From positions 1 to 64,000 of the forward strand of contig JAEUMR010000027.1 in assembly GCA_016791385.1 (NCBI GenBank): a stretch of 64,000 nt of DNA, read 5' to 3'. The first letter of the stretch is position 1; the number at the start of each line of letters is the position of its first letter. The DNA comes from Hyphomonadaceae bacterium. GTDB taxonomy: Bacteria > Pseudomonadota > Alphaproteobacteria > Caulobacterales > Aquidulcibacteraceae. The notes below the pieces were generated by a model. That model did not search any database, had not been told where the DNA came from, and was given only the letters and a program-made list of their open reading frames with translations. Position numbers and translations under genes: made by a program. This document shows, in pieces, positions 8,457 through 16,574 of this stretch.

Positions 8457-8720
8457 CTAGCTCGCCCGGCGCACGAGCCCGAGCAGGAGAAGAAGGATCA
8501 CGGCGCCGATCGTCGCGTAGACGATAGAGGTGATGATCGGGTTGCCGAGGCTAAATCCGACGCCGAGCGTGGGCAGCAGCCAGCCGGCGAGGAATGCTCC
8601 GACGACGCCGACGGCCATGTTGCCCACAAGGCCGAGGCCGAAGCCCTTGACGATCACGCCAGCGAGCCAACCGGCGATCAGGCCAATGATGAGAAGGATC
8701 AAGAGCGACTGCAGGTCCAT
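8457..8720 (-). CDS. GlsB/YeaQ/YmgE-family stress-response membrane protein
   Basis: An 87-residue, very hydrophobic protein with three membrane segments and the glycine-rich pattern IIGLIAGWLAGVIVKGFGLG and NMAVGVVGAFLAGWLL that defines the GlsB/YeaQ/YmgE (transglycosylase-associated) family. Members are often stress-induced inner-membrane proteins of unknown biochemical role. The ATG at 8720 is preceded by TGGAGGGTTCGC, a good ribosome-binding site. It is read in the same direction as ecm, 72 bases upstream of it, and is divergent from ccr, so it may share an intergenic control region with ccr. Confidence 0.85.
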   Translation of the reverse strand: MDLQSLLILLIIGLIAGWLAGVIVKGFGLGLVGNMAVGVVGAFLAGWLLPTLGVGFSLGNPIITSIVYATIGAVILLLLLGLVRRAS

Positions 8721-8764
8721 GCGAACCCTCCATGCGCTGGGCGCAGCCCGGATCGAGCCGCGCT

Positions 8765-8779
8765 GTTATCGTAACGTTA
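8765..8779. promoter_or_regulatory. Overlapping short palindromes between GlsB and ccr
   Basis: The sequence gttatcgtaacgtta contains GTTA-TCG-TAAC (8765-8775) and TAACGTTA (8772-8779), two overlapping perfect palindromes in an otherwise GC-rich 206-bp divergent region. They sit 45 bases before the GlsB start. Operator function is a guess from symmetry and position alone. Confidence 0.3.
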
Positions 8780-8894
8780 GCAGAGATCTTCGCGGCATGC
8801 GCGATGCTGAACTGCGGCGTGTGCATCGCGGGTGGAGATGAGGCCTGGCTCACCCACGGTGACGCCATTGACGAGGACCAGATTGCTGGCATTG

Positions 8895-8907
8895 TGCATT
8901 GCAGCAT
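8895..8907 (+). promoter_or_regulatory. TGC-rich operator candidate before ccr (PhaR/AniA-like)
   Basis: TGCATTGCAGCAT, 19 bases before the ccr ATG, differs by one base from the site before ecm. Matching sequence, orientation and distance at two genes of one pathway suggest a shared regulator acting near the transcription start. Confidence 0.5.
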
Positions 8908-8926
8908 AAATCAAGGCGAGGGAGCC

Positions 8927-10198
8927 ATGGCTCAGGCCAACCTGAAGTCCGTGAAGGACATTTACGCGATTGGCGAGATTCCGCCGCTGTACCACGTGCC
9001 GAAAATGATGTGGGCCTGGGCCATCCGTAAAGAGCGGCATGGCCGGCCGCTGAAGGCGATGCAGCTGGAGCAGGTGCCGGTGCCGGAAGTCGGCGAGGAC
9101 GAGGCGCTGGTGCTCGTGATGGCTGCGGGCGTGAATTACAACGGTGTGTGGGCGGCGCTGGGCGAGCCGATGAGCGTGCTCGATGTGCACAAGCAGCCCT
9201 ATCACGTGGCGGGCTCGGACGCAGCGGGCATCGTCTGGGCAGTTGGTTCCAAAGTGAAGCGTTGGAAGCCGGGCGATGAAGTCGTCATCCACTGCAATCA
9301 AGACGATGGCGACGACGAAGAATGCAATGGCGGCGACCCGATGTTCTCGCCGAGCCAGCGCATTTGGGGCTACGAAACCACCGACGGTTCGTTCGCGCAG
9401 TTCTGCAAGGTGCAGGCGCGGCAGATGATGCCGCGGCCCCAGCACCTCACTTGGGAAGAGAGCGCGTGCTACACGCTCACGCTCGCGACTGCCTACCGGA
9501 TGCTGTTCGGCTGGCGTCCGAACGTGCTGCGGCCCGGCCAGAACGTGCTGGTGTGGGGCGCTTCAGGCGGCCTCGGCGTGTTCGCGACGCAGCTTTGCGC
9601 AGTATCGGGCGCACACGCGATCGGTGTCGTCTCCGACGAGAGCAAGAAGGACTACGTGCTGTCGATGGGCGCGAAAGCCGTCCTAAACCGCAAGGACTTC
9701 AATTGCTGGGGGCAATTGCCGAAGGTGAACGGCCCCGAATTCGGCGATTACATGAAAGAGAGCCGCAAGTTCGGCAAAGCGATCTGGGAAATCACCGGCG
9801 GCAAAGACGTCGACATCGTGTTCGAGCACCCCGGCGAGCAGACATTCCCGGTCTCGGTGCTGGTGTGTAAGCGCGGCGGCATGGTGGTGATCTGCGCCGG
9901 CACGACGGGCTATAATCTCACCATGGATGCGCGCTTCCTGTGGATGCGGCAGAAGCGGGTGCAGGGCTCGCACTTCGCGCACCTCTATCACGCGGCTCAG
10001 GCCAACCAGCTGGTGATCGATCGCCGCATCGACCCGGCCATGAGCGAAGTGTTCCCGTGGGACAAGATCCCGGACGCACACGAGAAAATGCTCGATAACA
10101 AGCACCCGCCCGGCAACATGGCGGTGCTCGTCAACGCGCAGCGCTCGGGCCTGCGCACATGGGAAGACGTGCTGGAGAATAGCGGCGCGCGCGGCTAA
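8927..10198 (+). CDS. ccr: Crotonyl-CoA carboxylase/reductase
   Basis: Reductively carboxylates crotonyl-CoA with NADPH and CO2 to (2S)-ethylmalonyl-CoA, the key step of the ethylmalonyl-CoA pathway. The 423-residue protein is an MDR-superfamily enzyme with the CCR-specific stretches KDIYAIGEIPPLYHVPKMMW at its start, an acidic loop CNQDDGDDEECNGGDP (about 122-137), the NADPH loop WGASGGLGVFATQL and the late AHEKMLDNKHPPGNMAVLV. Length matches the family. ATG 8927 has GAGGGAG just upstream; a longer frame upstream (from 8732) has no family resemblance. It is divergent from GlsB and ecm and shares an operator-like motif with ecm. Confidence 0.95.
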   Translation: MAQANLKSVKDIYAIGEIPPLYHVPKMMWAWAIRKERHGRPLKAMQLEQVPVPEVGEDEALVLVMAAGVNYNGVWAALGEPMSVLDVHKQPYHVAGSDAAGIVWAVGSKVKRWKPGDEVVIHCNQDDGDDEECNGGDPMFSPSQRIWGYETTDGSFAQFCKVQARQMMPRPQHLTWEESACYTLTLATAYRMLFGWRPNVLRPGQNVLVWGASGGLGVFATQLCAVSGAHAIGVVSDESKKDYVLSMGAKAVLNRKDFNCWGQLPKVNGPEFGDYMKESRKFGKAIWEITGGKDVDIVFEHPGEQTFPVSVLVCKRGGMVVICAGTTGYNLTMDARFLWMRQKRVQGSHFAHLYHAAQANQLVIDRRIDPAMSEVFPWDKIPDAHEKMLDNKHPPGNMAVLVNAQRSGLRTWEDVLENSGARG

Positions 10199-10260
10199 TT
10201 GCGCTGGCTCAAGGCCCGCAGCGAAACCTGGTTCAAGCATGGCGGCTGTTGGAGGCTGCC

Positions 10261-10710
10261 GTGCTCACACCCGCTCAACGCGACCAGATCGTTTCCATTC
10301 TCGACGCCGCCGATGATCTTACCGTCGCGACGGTGAGGGCGGATGGGTGGCCGCAAGCCACCACGGTCAGCTTCGTCAATGACGGCCTGAAGATTTACTT
10401 CGGCACGTGGTCGAAGTCGCAGAAGACGCAGAACATCACGCGCGATCCGCGCGTCTCGATGACGGTGAACGCGCCCTACAAAACCTGGGAGGCGATCCGC
10501 GGCGTTTCGCTGGCAGGGCATGCGCGCCGCGTTACGGACGCAGGCGAAATGCAGCGCATCTTCACGCTCATGGTCGAGAAGTTCCCGCAGATCGGGCAGT
10601 TCGTGAAGAGCGACGATGTGGAAATGGCGCTGTTCTGCGTCGATCCGGAGATCGTCTCCGTGCTCGATTACAGCCAGGGCTTCGGCCACACGGAACTGGC
10701 CACCGCCTGA
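10261..10710 (+). CDS. Pyridoxamine 5'-phosphate oxidase-family protein
   Basis: About 149 residues with the split-barrel FMN-binding fold: LTVATVRADGWPQATTVSF then IYFGTWSKSQKTQNITRDPRVSMTV, which is the typical 'phosphate-gripping' strand pattern of the PNPOx-like group. These small proteins usually bind flavin or F420 and reduce or sense small molecules; true pyridoxal synthesis is unlikely without the PdxH substrate residues. I chose GTG 10261, which has GGAGG five bases upstream; a TTG at 10249 is in frame but lacks a site. It stands 62 bases after ccr, and the convergent hydrolase ends two bases after its stop. Confidence 0.75.
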   Translation: MLTPAQRDQIVSILDAADDLTVATVRADGWPQATTVSFVNDGLKIYFGTWSKSQKTQNITRDPRVSMTVNAPYKTWEAIRGVSLAGHARRVTDAGEMQRIFTLMVEKFPQIGQFVKSDDVEMALFCVDPEIVSVLDYSQGFGHTELATA

Positions 10711-10712
10711 GT

Positions 10713-11558
10713 TCAGCGCGCCGCTATCGCCTTGTCGAACTCAGCCTTCCAGTCGGCGACCATGCCGCGATTGTCGTCGTCCCACGGATGGAAGCCGGGT
10801 CTGTACCAGGCGAAATAGGTCTTGGCGTTGCGGGAGAACAGGCCGGGCTTGCGCCAGACATAGCCTTTCACGGCCTTCACCGCGTCCTTGTAGGAATAGC
10901 CGTCGGCTTCCAACAGGCGCGCCGCGTAGTGGGTGATGTTCTTGGTGAAGAAGAAGGTGATCAGCGCCATCGCCAAGGTGCGGCGGAAATAGCGCCGCCA
11001 TGCCGGCCAGTGCCGCGTCGCATGCAGGAACACATCGTACGCGACCGCCTTGTGTTCGGTCTCTTCCACCGCATGCCAGCGCCACATGCGTTCGATATCC
11101 GGCGCCACGTGCTCGAATAGGTTGCGATGACGTGCATGCGCTTCGGCCATCATGGCCGTGAAGTGCTCAAGCGCGATGGTGGCGATCAGCATCCGCATCG
11201 GCCCGCGTGAGCGCGAAAAGGCGACGCGTTCGCGGATTTCGTGTTCGATCTCGTCGACCGGATAGCGGCTGCGGTCGATCAGCTGATTGAGCTGGTGATG
11301 CTCGCGCGAATGGATCGCTTCCTGCGCGATGAAGCCCTTCACATCCTCGGCCAGCTTGCCGGTGACCTCGCCGCGATAATGGCGCACCGCGTCGATGAAC
11401 ATGCGCTCGCCATCGGGGAAGGTGAGCGACATCGCATTGAAAACGGCGGTGCCCACCGGGTCGCCGCCCATCCAATGGCCCTCGCGAGCCTGCGAAACAT
11501 CGAAATGGATGTCGCGCGGGGGGACGCTCACATCGGCGGGGGTTGATTTCACGGACAT
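10713..11558 (-). CDS. Metal-dependent hydrolase-like protein (PF10118 type)
   Basis: 281 residues resembling the 'predicted metal-dependent hydrolase' family PF10118. The helical body carries repeated Glu/His pairs, FIAQEAIHSREHHQLN (about 98-113) and WHAVEETEHKAVAYDVF (about 182-198), spaced like a ferritin-like di-iron site, plus LEHFTAMMAEAHARHR between them. Members in Caulobacterales and sphingomonads often sit beside TetR regulators and are linked to lipid or steroid metabolism, though their reaction is unproven. I chose ATG 11558 (MSVKSTP) because a longer frame would run into the divergent regulator. A TetR gene starts 58 bases away, so regulation by it is likely. Confidence 0.75.
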   Translation of the reverse strand: MSVKSTPADVSVPPRDIHFDVSQAREGHWMGGDPVGTAVFNAMSLTFPDGERMFIDAVRHYRGEVTGKLAEDVKGFIAQEAIHSREHHQLNQLIDRSRYPVDEIEHEIRERVAFSRSRGPMRMLIATIALEHFTAMMAEAHARHRNLFEHVAPDIERMWRWHAVEETEHKAVAYDVFLHATRHWPAWRRYFRRTLAMALITFFFTKNITHYAARLLEADGYSYKDAVKAVKGYVWRKPGLFSRNAKTYFAWYRPGFHPWDDDNRGMVADWKAEFDKAIAAR

Positions 11559-11574
11559 GGGATCGACCTGCGCG

Positions 11575-11595
11575 AAAGGCTTGCCTTGAGGCTTT
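11575..11595. promoter_or_regulatory. Candidate TetR operator in divergent intergenic region
   Basis: An imperfect 21-bp dyad, AAAGnCT…AGnCTTT, fills the middle of the 58-bp gap between the hydrolase and TetR genes. Six of eight inner-outer pairs match on each side of the loop. Its position between divergent starts fits a TetR-type autoregulatory operator, but symmetry is moderate. Confidence 0.35.
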
Positions 11596-11616
11596 CGGTC
11601 GGCTCTATCGACAAAA

Positions 11617-12240
11617 ATGTCAACAGCAAAGAACAGCCGAACCCGGGTCCGCAGGCCATTGGAGGAGGCGCGCGAGCACATCCTCGCGGCGGCGGAGCGC
11701 CTGTTGATCGAAGAGGGTCCGCTTTCGCTCAAGCTGGTGGATGTGGCCGCCGCGTCGGGCGTGGTGAACGCCACCGTGCTGCATCATTTCGGGTCGATCG
11801 GAGGGCTCCATTCCGCGTTGATGGAGCGGATGATCGGGCAGCTCGTCGCCAAGGTGTTGGCGCTGGGCTCCTACGCGAACGATGCGCCGGTGCAAGCCTC
11901 GGCTGGGGTCGAGGCGCTGTTCGAAGTGTTCGAAACCCGCGGAGCGGCGCGGCTCGCGGCTTGGCTGCAGCTGACCGGTGAGTGGCGGCGCATGACCGTC
12001 GTCGGCGATGCCGTGCGCCGCGTGGTTGAGCAGCGCACCTCGCGTGGAGGCATGAGCACCGACGACGCCAACGATCTTGTGCTCGTCAGCGTCGTCATGG
12101 CTATGGGGGCGGGCCTATTCGGCCGCGCCTTCTCGGAGCAGGTCGGCAAACCACCCGACCACGCCCGCAAGCTCGTCGAGCAAATGCTGCGCGAGCACGT
12201 TACCGCGACGGTGAGGCCTAGCGACGTGAACGCCGCTTAG
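11617..12240 (+). CDS. TetR/AcrR-family transcriptional regulator
   Basis: 207 residues. The N-terminal helix-turn-helix covers about residues 14-60 (ILAAAERLLIEEGP … LVDVAAASGVVNATVLHHFGSIGGLHSAL), the standard TetR DNA-binding pattern in which the usual 'YYHF' is HHF. The rest is a helical ligand-binding and dimer domain (LQLTGEWRRM…). It is divergent from the PF10118 hydrolase, with a candidate operator between, which points to local and self repression. The stop overlaps the TonB-receptor stop by four bases (TTAG) on the other strand. Ligand unknown; an acyl or sterol-like compound would fit the neighbour. Confidence 0.9.
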   Translation: MSTAKNSRTRVRRPLEEAREHILAAAERLLIEEGPLSLKLVDVAAASGVVNATVLHHFGSIGGLHSALMERMIGQLVAKVLALGSYANDAPVQASAGVEALFEVFETRGAARLAAWLQLTGEWRRMTVVGDAVRRVVEQRTSRGGMSTDDANDLVLVSVVMAMGAGLFGRAFSEQVGKPPDHARKLVEQMLREHVTATVRPSDVNAA

Positions 12241-14561
12241 AACCGCCGCCCCACCCGCACGCCGCCGTTGAGCGGCCTGATGACGACATCGTACGGCTCG
12301 CCGGCGCAGGTGGTGATCGCGCACTCCGTATAGCGGCCGGTGACGCCGCGCTCATCGAAGATGTTGTCGATGAACGCTGAGAGTCGCCATCCGTCGCGCT
12401 CCACGCCGGCGGAAACGTCAGCGGTCCAGTAGGCGTCGAGCGTGCCGATGAGCGCGGCTTCGGTTTGCCGGATGTCGATGCTGCGTTCGCCGACATAGGA
12501 TGCGCCGCCCTGTACGAACGCCTCCCAGGCGCCGAGCGGGAACTCATAGCGCGCCGTGAAGTCAAGCTTGAGGTCCGGTGCGACGGGAAGCTGCGTTCCC
12601 GCCACGGTGTCGACGATCTCCGCGCTCGTCAGTTCACTGTCGAGCCAAGTCCCGGCGGCGGTAATGGAGAGCCCTTCTGCAGGCGCCCACACGAGGTCCG
12701 TTTCGATGCCGTTGATCTCAGCGTCGCCCGCGTTCTGAATTTCGGTCAGACCGTTGGCGCCGAGGAAGGCGAATTGGAAGTCCTTCCAGACTTCGTGGAA
12801 GATCGCGCCATTCCAGCGCAAGCGCCCGTCGGCCCAATCGGTTTTCCAGCCGACCTCGTAATTATCGAGATAGTCGGCAGCATACGGGGGCAGCGTGCCG
12901 CGCCGGTTGATGCCGCCTGGACGGAAGCCTTCCGAATAGGTGGCGTACACCATGCGGTCGTCGTCGATGCGGTATTCCAGATTGGCGCGGTAGAGCTGGC
13001 CGTCTTCGTCCGTTGATTTGTCGAGATTGGTGCAGGGCTCGCCGCCTACGCTGGGCGGGCCAATGCAGGTTTGCTCGCCCGGATAATCTGGGTCGAGCCC
13101 GTAGAAGGCGGCGAAGGTATCGTTGAAGCCGAAATAGCCGCGCAGTGAGTTTTCCGTATGGAAAACACGCGTGCCGACCGTGCCGGTTAGGCGGTCGGTA
13201 ATGTCGTAAGAAAGCTCGCCGAACACCGCGGTCTCTTCATCGGTGCGAAGCTGCTCGGTGAGCCAGATCGTATCTCGCCAGCCGGTCACCTCGTGCGCAT
13301 CATTGAAGCCTTCAATGACGTAACGCTGATGGATGTTGTGTTCCGAATGCTGGAAGAACGCGCCGGCGATGAAGCGCAGGCGGTTCTGGGCCGGCGAGGC
13401 AATGCGCGCCTCGTAAGTGCTGCGATCATAATGATCGCGGCCTTCGACCTGTTGAGCAGGATTGATCGGGTTGAAGGCGTTATCGGTGAAGTAGCTGCCC
13501 GAGCCGACCAGGGTGTCGTAGAAATAGCCGTAATCGGCGTAGTCCTGGTTGGAATCGACATCGCGGCTGAGTTGCGATGCGGCGAACACGATATCGAAAT
13601 TGCTGATGCTGCCTTCGATCGTCAGCGCGCCTTGAATCCACTCGTCGTGATTCCACTCCGGGAACCAGTGCATGACGGCGAGATCGCCCACGCTTGGCTG
13701 TTGCGCGAAGACGCCGTTCGTCTCTTGGCGCTGCGCCATGATCTGCGGCGTGACGGTCCAGTTTTCGTTGAGATCGATGCCGAGTGCAGCGCGCGCGCCG
13801 ACGGTGTCGACAGTGTTGTAATTGTCCTCGGCGACGTCGCTATTGTTGTCCAAGACGCCGGACGTCGGATAGAGGCGTGTGCCCGGGCGGTTGTCGATGT
13901 AGCCGTCCTGATGCTCCGCCCAGCCGACGATGCGCACGGCAGCGCGGTTCGAGATCGGAATGTTGACGTAGCCCTGACCCGACTCGCCGATGCCGCCGTC
14001 ATGGACGGCGTCGGCTTCGAGATCGAAGGCGGCGGTGAATTCGTCGGTGTCGGGCCGGTTGGTGATGATCCGCACCGTCCCCGCTTGCGAGCTTGCGCCG
14101 TAAAGCGTGCCTTGCGGGCCGGCCAGCACTTCAACGCGCGCGACGTCGTAGAGGTGCAGGTCGAGATTGCCGGTGATGGTTGTGATCGGCTGTTCGTCGA
14201 GGTAGGTGCCGACGCTCGGCATCGAGCCTGAGTGGTTGCCGTTCTCGCCGCTGGCCACGCCGCGCATGAACGGGCGATTGTAGCCGGGGCCATAGCTCGG
14301 CGAATAAGACAGCGTCGGCAGGTGCTGCGCGTAGCCTTCGAAATCGGTGATGTTCAGCTGATCGAGCCGTTCGCCGCCGATCGCTTGCACGCTGATCGGT
14401 ACGTCTTGCAGGTTTTCAGCCCGCTTCGTGGCGGTGACGATGACCTCCTCCACGCCAGTGTCCTGAGCGAGCGCCGCGGTTGCGGCGCCGCCGCCCGTGA
14501 GCGCGGTGGTCATGAACAGAAGGGCGTTCCAGCTGAATCGCCCGGCGTTGCTCTTTTTCAT
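12237..14561 (-). CDS. TonB-dependent outer-membrane receptor
   Basis: Energised outer-membrane uptake channel. The 774-residue protein has a signal peptide (KKSNAGRF…ALAQ, about 1-33), a TonB-box-like EEVIVTATKR (about 38-47), a plug domain (LQDVPISVQAI … LDLHLYDVARVEVLAGPQGTLYGAS, about 50-170) and a 22-strand-type beta-barrel ending in an aromatic Phe (VGRRF). The sub-type with 'VPISVQAI' and 'GPQGTLYG' is the large proteobacterial group that takes up plant or polysaccharide breakdown products or other large organics, not a classical siderophore set. ATG 14561 is chosen because the upstream frame lacks a signal peptide. It lies 17 bases after the TPR-sulfotransferase, likely one operon. 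Confidence 0.92.
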   Translation of the reverse strand: MKKSNAGRFSWNALLFMTTALTGGGAATAALAQDTGVEEVIVTATKRAENLQDVPISVQAIGGERLDQLNITDFEGYAQHLPTLSYSPSYGPGYNRPFMRGVASGENGNHSGSMPSVGTYLDEQPITTITGNLDLHLYDVARVEVLAGPQGTLYGASSQAGTVRIITNRPDTDEFTAAFDLEADAVHDGGIGESGQGYVNIPISNRAAVRIVGWAEHQDGYIDNRPGTRLYPTSGVLDNNSDVAEDNYNTVDTVGARAALGIDLNENWTVTPQIMAQRQETNGVFAQQPSVGDLAVMHWFPEWNHDEWIQGALTIEGSISNFDIVFAASQLSRDVDSNQDYADYGYFYDTLVGSGSYFTDNAFNPINPAQQVEGRDHYDRSTYEARIASPAQNRLRFIAGAFFQHSEHNIHQRYVIEGFNDAHEVTGWRDTIWLTEQLRTDEETAVFGELSYDITDRLTGTVGTRVFHTENSLRGYFGFNDTFAAFYGLDPDYPGEQTCIGPPSVGGEPCTNLDKSTDEDGQLYRANLEYRIDDDRMVYATYSEGFRPGGINRRGTLPPYAADYLDNYEVGWKTDWADGRLRWNGAIFHEVWKDFQFAFLGANGLTEIQNAGDAEINGIETDLVWAPAEGLSITAAGTWLDSELTSAEIVDTVAGTQLPVAPDLKLDFTARYEFPLGAWEAFVQGGASYVGERSIDIRQTEAALIGTLDAYWTADVSAGVERDGWRLSAFIDNIFDERGVTGRYTECAITTCAGEPYDVVIRPLNGGVRVGRRF

Positions 14562-14578
14562 TCGGCCCCCGATCAGCG

Positions 14579-16477
14579 TCAGGGCCCCGCGAGGTCGGGA
14601 CCGAGCGCCTCTTTGAGCGGGCCGAGCCATGGCTCGAAATTGCGCCATTGCTCGACCGCATCTCGATAGAGCGGCTGGCGCACCTGTTCTGAACTGGCGG
14701 TGCGTACAGCGCGCGTGTTCCTGTGAAATTCAAGGCAAGCCGGCTCGAATGGCAAGCCGCAAAAGGCCAATAGCGCGCGAATTTCTCGTTCTGGCGCGTC
14801 GATCATGTTTTCGTACCACACTCGATGCACCCGCCCGGCCAGTGCGGAATCGTAATGATCCATCAAACGCACGTAATCGCGGTAATAGCGGCCAAGCTCC
14901 CTAAGGTCATAGCTGAAGGATTGGCCGCGGGCGAAGTGCTGCTTGAACGAGGAGAAGCAAGCGGCCATCGGGTGACGCCGTGCGTCGATCAGCTTTGCGT
15001 TAGGTAAGATCAGCGCGATCAGGCCGAGGTGCTGGAAGTTGTTCGGCATCTTGTCGATGAAGAAGGGACGGCCGGTTTTCCGCTGCACGCGGGTGCGCGC
15101 GAGATACTCCTCGCCCAAGTCCTGCAGTGCTGCGGGGGGCAGGTCTGCGATGGCTTCGGGATAGAGATCGCTCCGGCTTCTGCCGCCGCCGATGCGCCGC
15201 GCGAGCATCAGAATGTCAGGCAATTCCATTGTGCCTTCGACAGCGGAATGACTCGACAGGATCTGCTCAAGCAAGGTGGAGCCGGAGCGTGGGAGGCCGA
15301 CGATGAAGATCGGGTCGGCTTCCTGCGCGCCTTGCCCCTTTCTCGCGGCGAACACATCCGGCGTGAAGAAGCGGATCAGGCGGTCGGTGAACTCAGTGTT
15401 CTCTGCCGCGTCGTAAGCGAGCGCGGAGCGCCTAAGTCTGGCGCCTTCGGCGTAGTGCTCGAACGATTGAGCATATTGGCCGGAATCTTCGAACGCCTTG
15501 CCGAGAGCGTAGTGCAAATGCAGGCGATCTTCGTCTGTCGCATCACGGCGCTGCAACGCCGCGCGCATCGCCGCGATAGCCGCTTCGTCGAAGCGATAGG
15601 TCTTGGTGTTGGCGAGGCTCCAATACGCTTCGCCGAACACCGGGTTCAGCGTGGTGCAGCGGCGATAGGCTTCGATGCTCTCCGCGGTTTGCCCAGCTGT
15701 CTTGCAGGCGTGCCCGAGGCTGAGCCAGCCGCGGACATTGTCCGGATGCTCTTGAAGGATGGCGCGATAGATCGCAATGGCGGCTTCGTATTCGCCGATC
15801 CGCGTCAGCGCCGCGGCTTTGAGGAAGCGATAACTGGGATTGTCGGGATCGTTCTGAAGCAGAAGATCAATCTGCGGCAGCGCTTCGGCTGACTTGCTCT
15901 GACGATGCAGGACGAGCGCGTAATTGTGACGTGCGGCGGTGAAGCCAGGGGCAAGCTCAAGGCAGCGGCGCAGCAGGATTTCCGCATCCTCAAAGCGTCC
16001 CAGGCGCGCGGCCACCTCGGCCAGCATGCGGATAGCTGCAGGATCGGTGGGGTTTTGCTTGAGATGGGTGCGCAGCGCTTGTTCAGCGACGGCGAGCTTT
16101 CCTTCGCATAGCGCGACGGCAGCGCTCATGAGGCGCGGATCGTTCACCCCGGTGCGGATGGATTGTGCGTAGGCGGCGTCAGCCGCCTCCGTTTCCTCAA
16201 GCAATGTCAGCTGGTCGCCAAGCGCGCGCCAAACCTTGCTGACGGATCCATCGAGTTCGGTGGCGCGGCGCAGGCTCGTGACGGCAGCCGCGTGGTCGCC
16301 CTGCGCCGCGTGCGCCATGCCAAGCGCGAAGTGCGCTTCGGCATGAGCGGGCGCGACTTTCAGGATTTCACCCGCTTGCTGCGCCGCCAATCCCGGGTCG
16401 CGGCGCAACAGGCGCCACGTATGCGCCATGGCGGTAACGATGGAGCCCAATTGGTCTTCTGGCGGGGGCGAACTCAT
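14579..16477 (-). CDS. TPR-repeat sulfotransferase
   Basis: 632 residues. The first about 390 residues are tandem tetratricopeptide repeats (for example AHAEAHFALGMAHAAQGDHAAAVTSL and RGWLSLGHACKTAGQTAESIEAYRRC). The C-terminal domain is a sulfotransferase: VGLPRSGSTLLEQIL (about 395-409) is the 5'-phosphosulfate loop that binds PAPS, and DARRHPMAACFSSFKQHFA (about 500-518) is the 3'-phosphate-binding region. Such TPR-sulfotransferases are frequent beside TonB receptors in Caulobacterales and sphingomonads; their substrates are not known. No signal peptide is seen, so it is probably cytosolic. It lies upstream of and is probably co-transcribed with the receptor gene. Confidence 0.85.
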   Translation of the reverse strand: MSSPPPEDQLGSIVTAMAHTWRLLRRDPGLAAQQAGEILKVAPAHAEAHFALGMAHAAQGDHAAAVTSLRRATELDGSVSKVWRALGDQLTLLEETEAADAAYAQSIRTGVNDPRLMSAAVALCEGKLAVAEQALRTHLKQNPTDPAAIRMLAEVAARLGRFEDAEILLRRCLELAPGFTAARHNYALVLHRQSKSAEALPQIDLLLQNDPDNPSYRFLKAAALTRIGEYEAAIAIYRAILQEHPDNVRGWLSLGHACKTAGQTAESIEAYRRCTTLNPVFGEAYWSLANTKTYRFDEAAIAAMRAALQRRDATDEDRLHLHYALGKAFEDSGQYAQSFEHYAEGARLRRSALAYDAAENTEFTDRLIRFFTPDVFAARKGQGAQEADPIFIVGLPRSGSTLLEQILSSHSAVEGTMELPDILMLARRIGGGRSRSDLYPEAIADLPPAALQDLGEEYLARTRVQRKTGRPFFIDKMPNNFQHLGLIALILPNAKLIDARRHPMAACFSSFKQHFARGQSFSYDLRELGRYYRDYVRLMDHYDSALAGRVHRVWYENMIDAPEREIRALLAFCGLPFEPACLEFHRNTRAVRTASSEQVRQPLYRDAVEQWRNFEPWLGPLKEALGPDLAGP

Positions 16478-16574
16478 GCGACCGATGAGGCCGGGGAGGC
16501 TGGCGACAAGTCAAGTGGGCCGGTCGTTTCCGTGCTCGACCGACTCGGCCCCCTCGGCTAAACCCGCGCCCCCA

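Noticed and set aside
8732-8926. Upstream extension of the ccr frame
   Set aside because: No CCR family sequence and no suitable ribosome-binding site; the known enzyme begins at the ATG at 8927.
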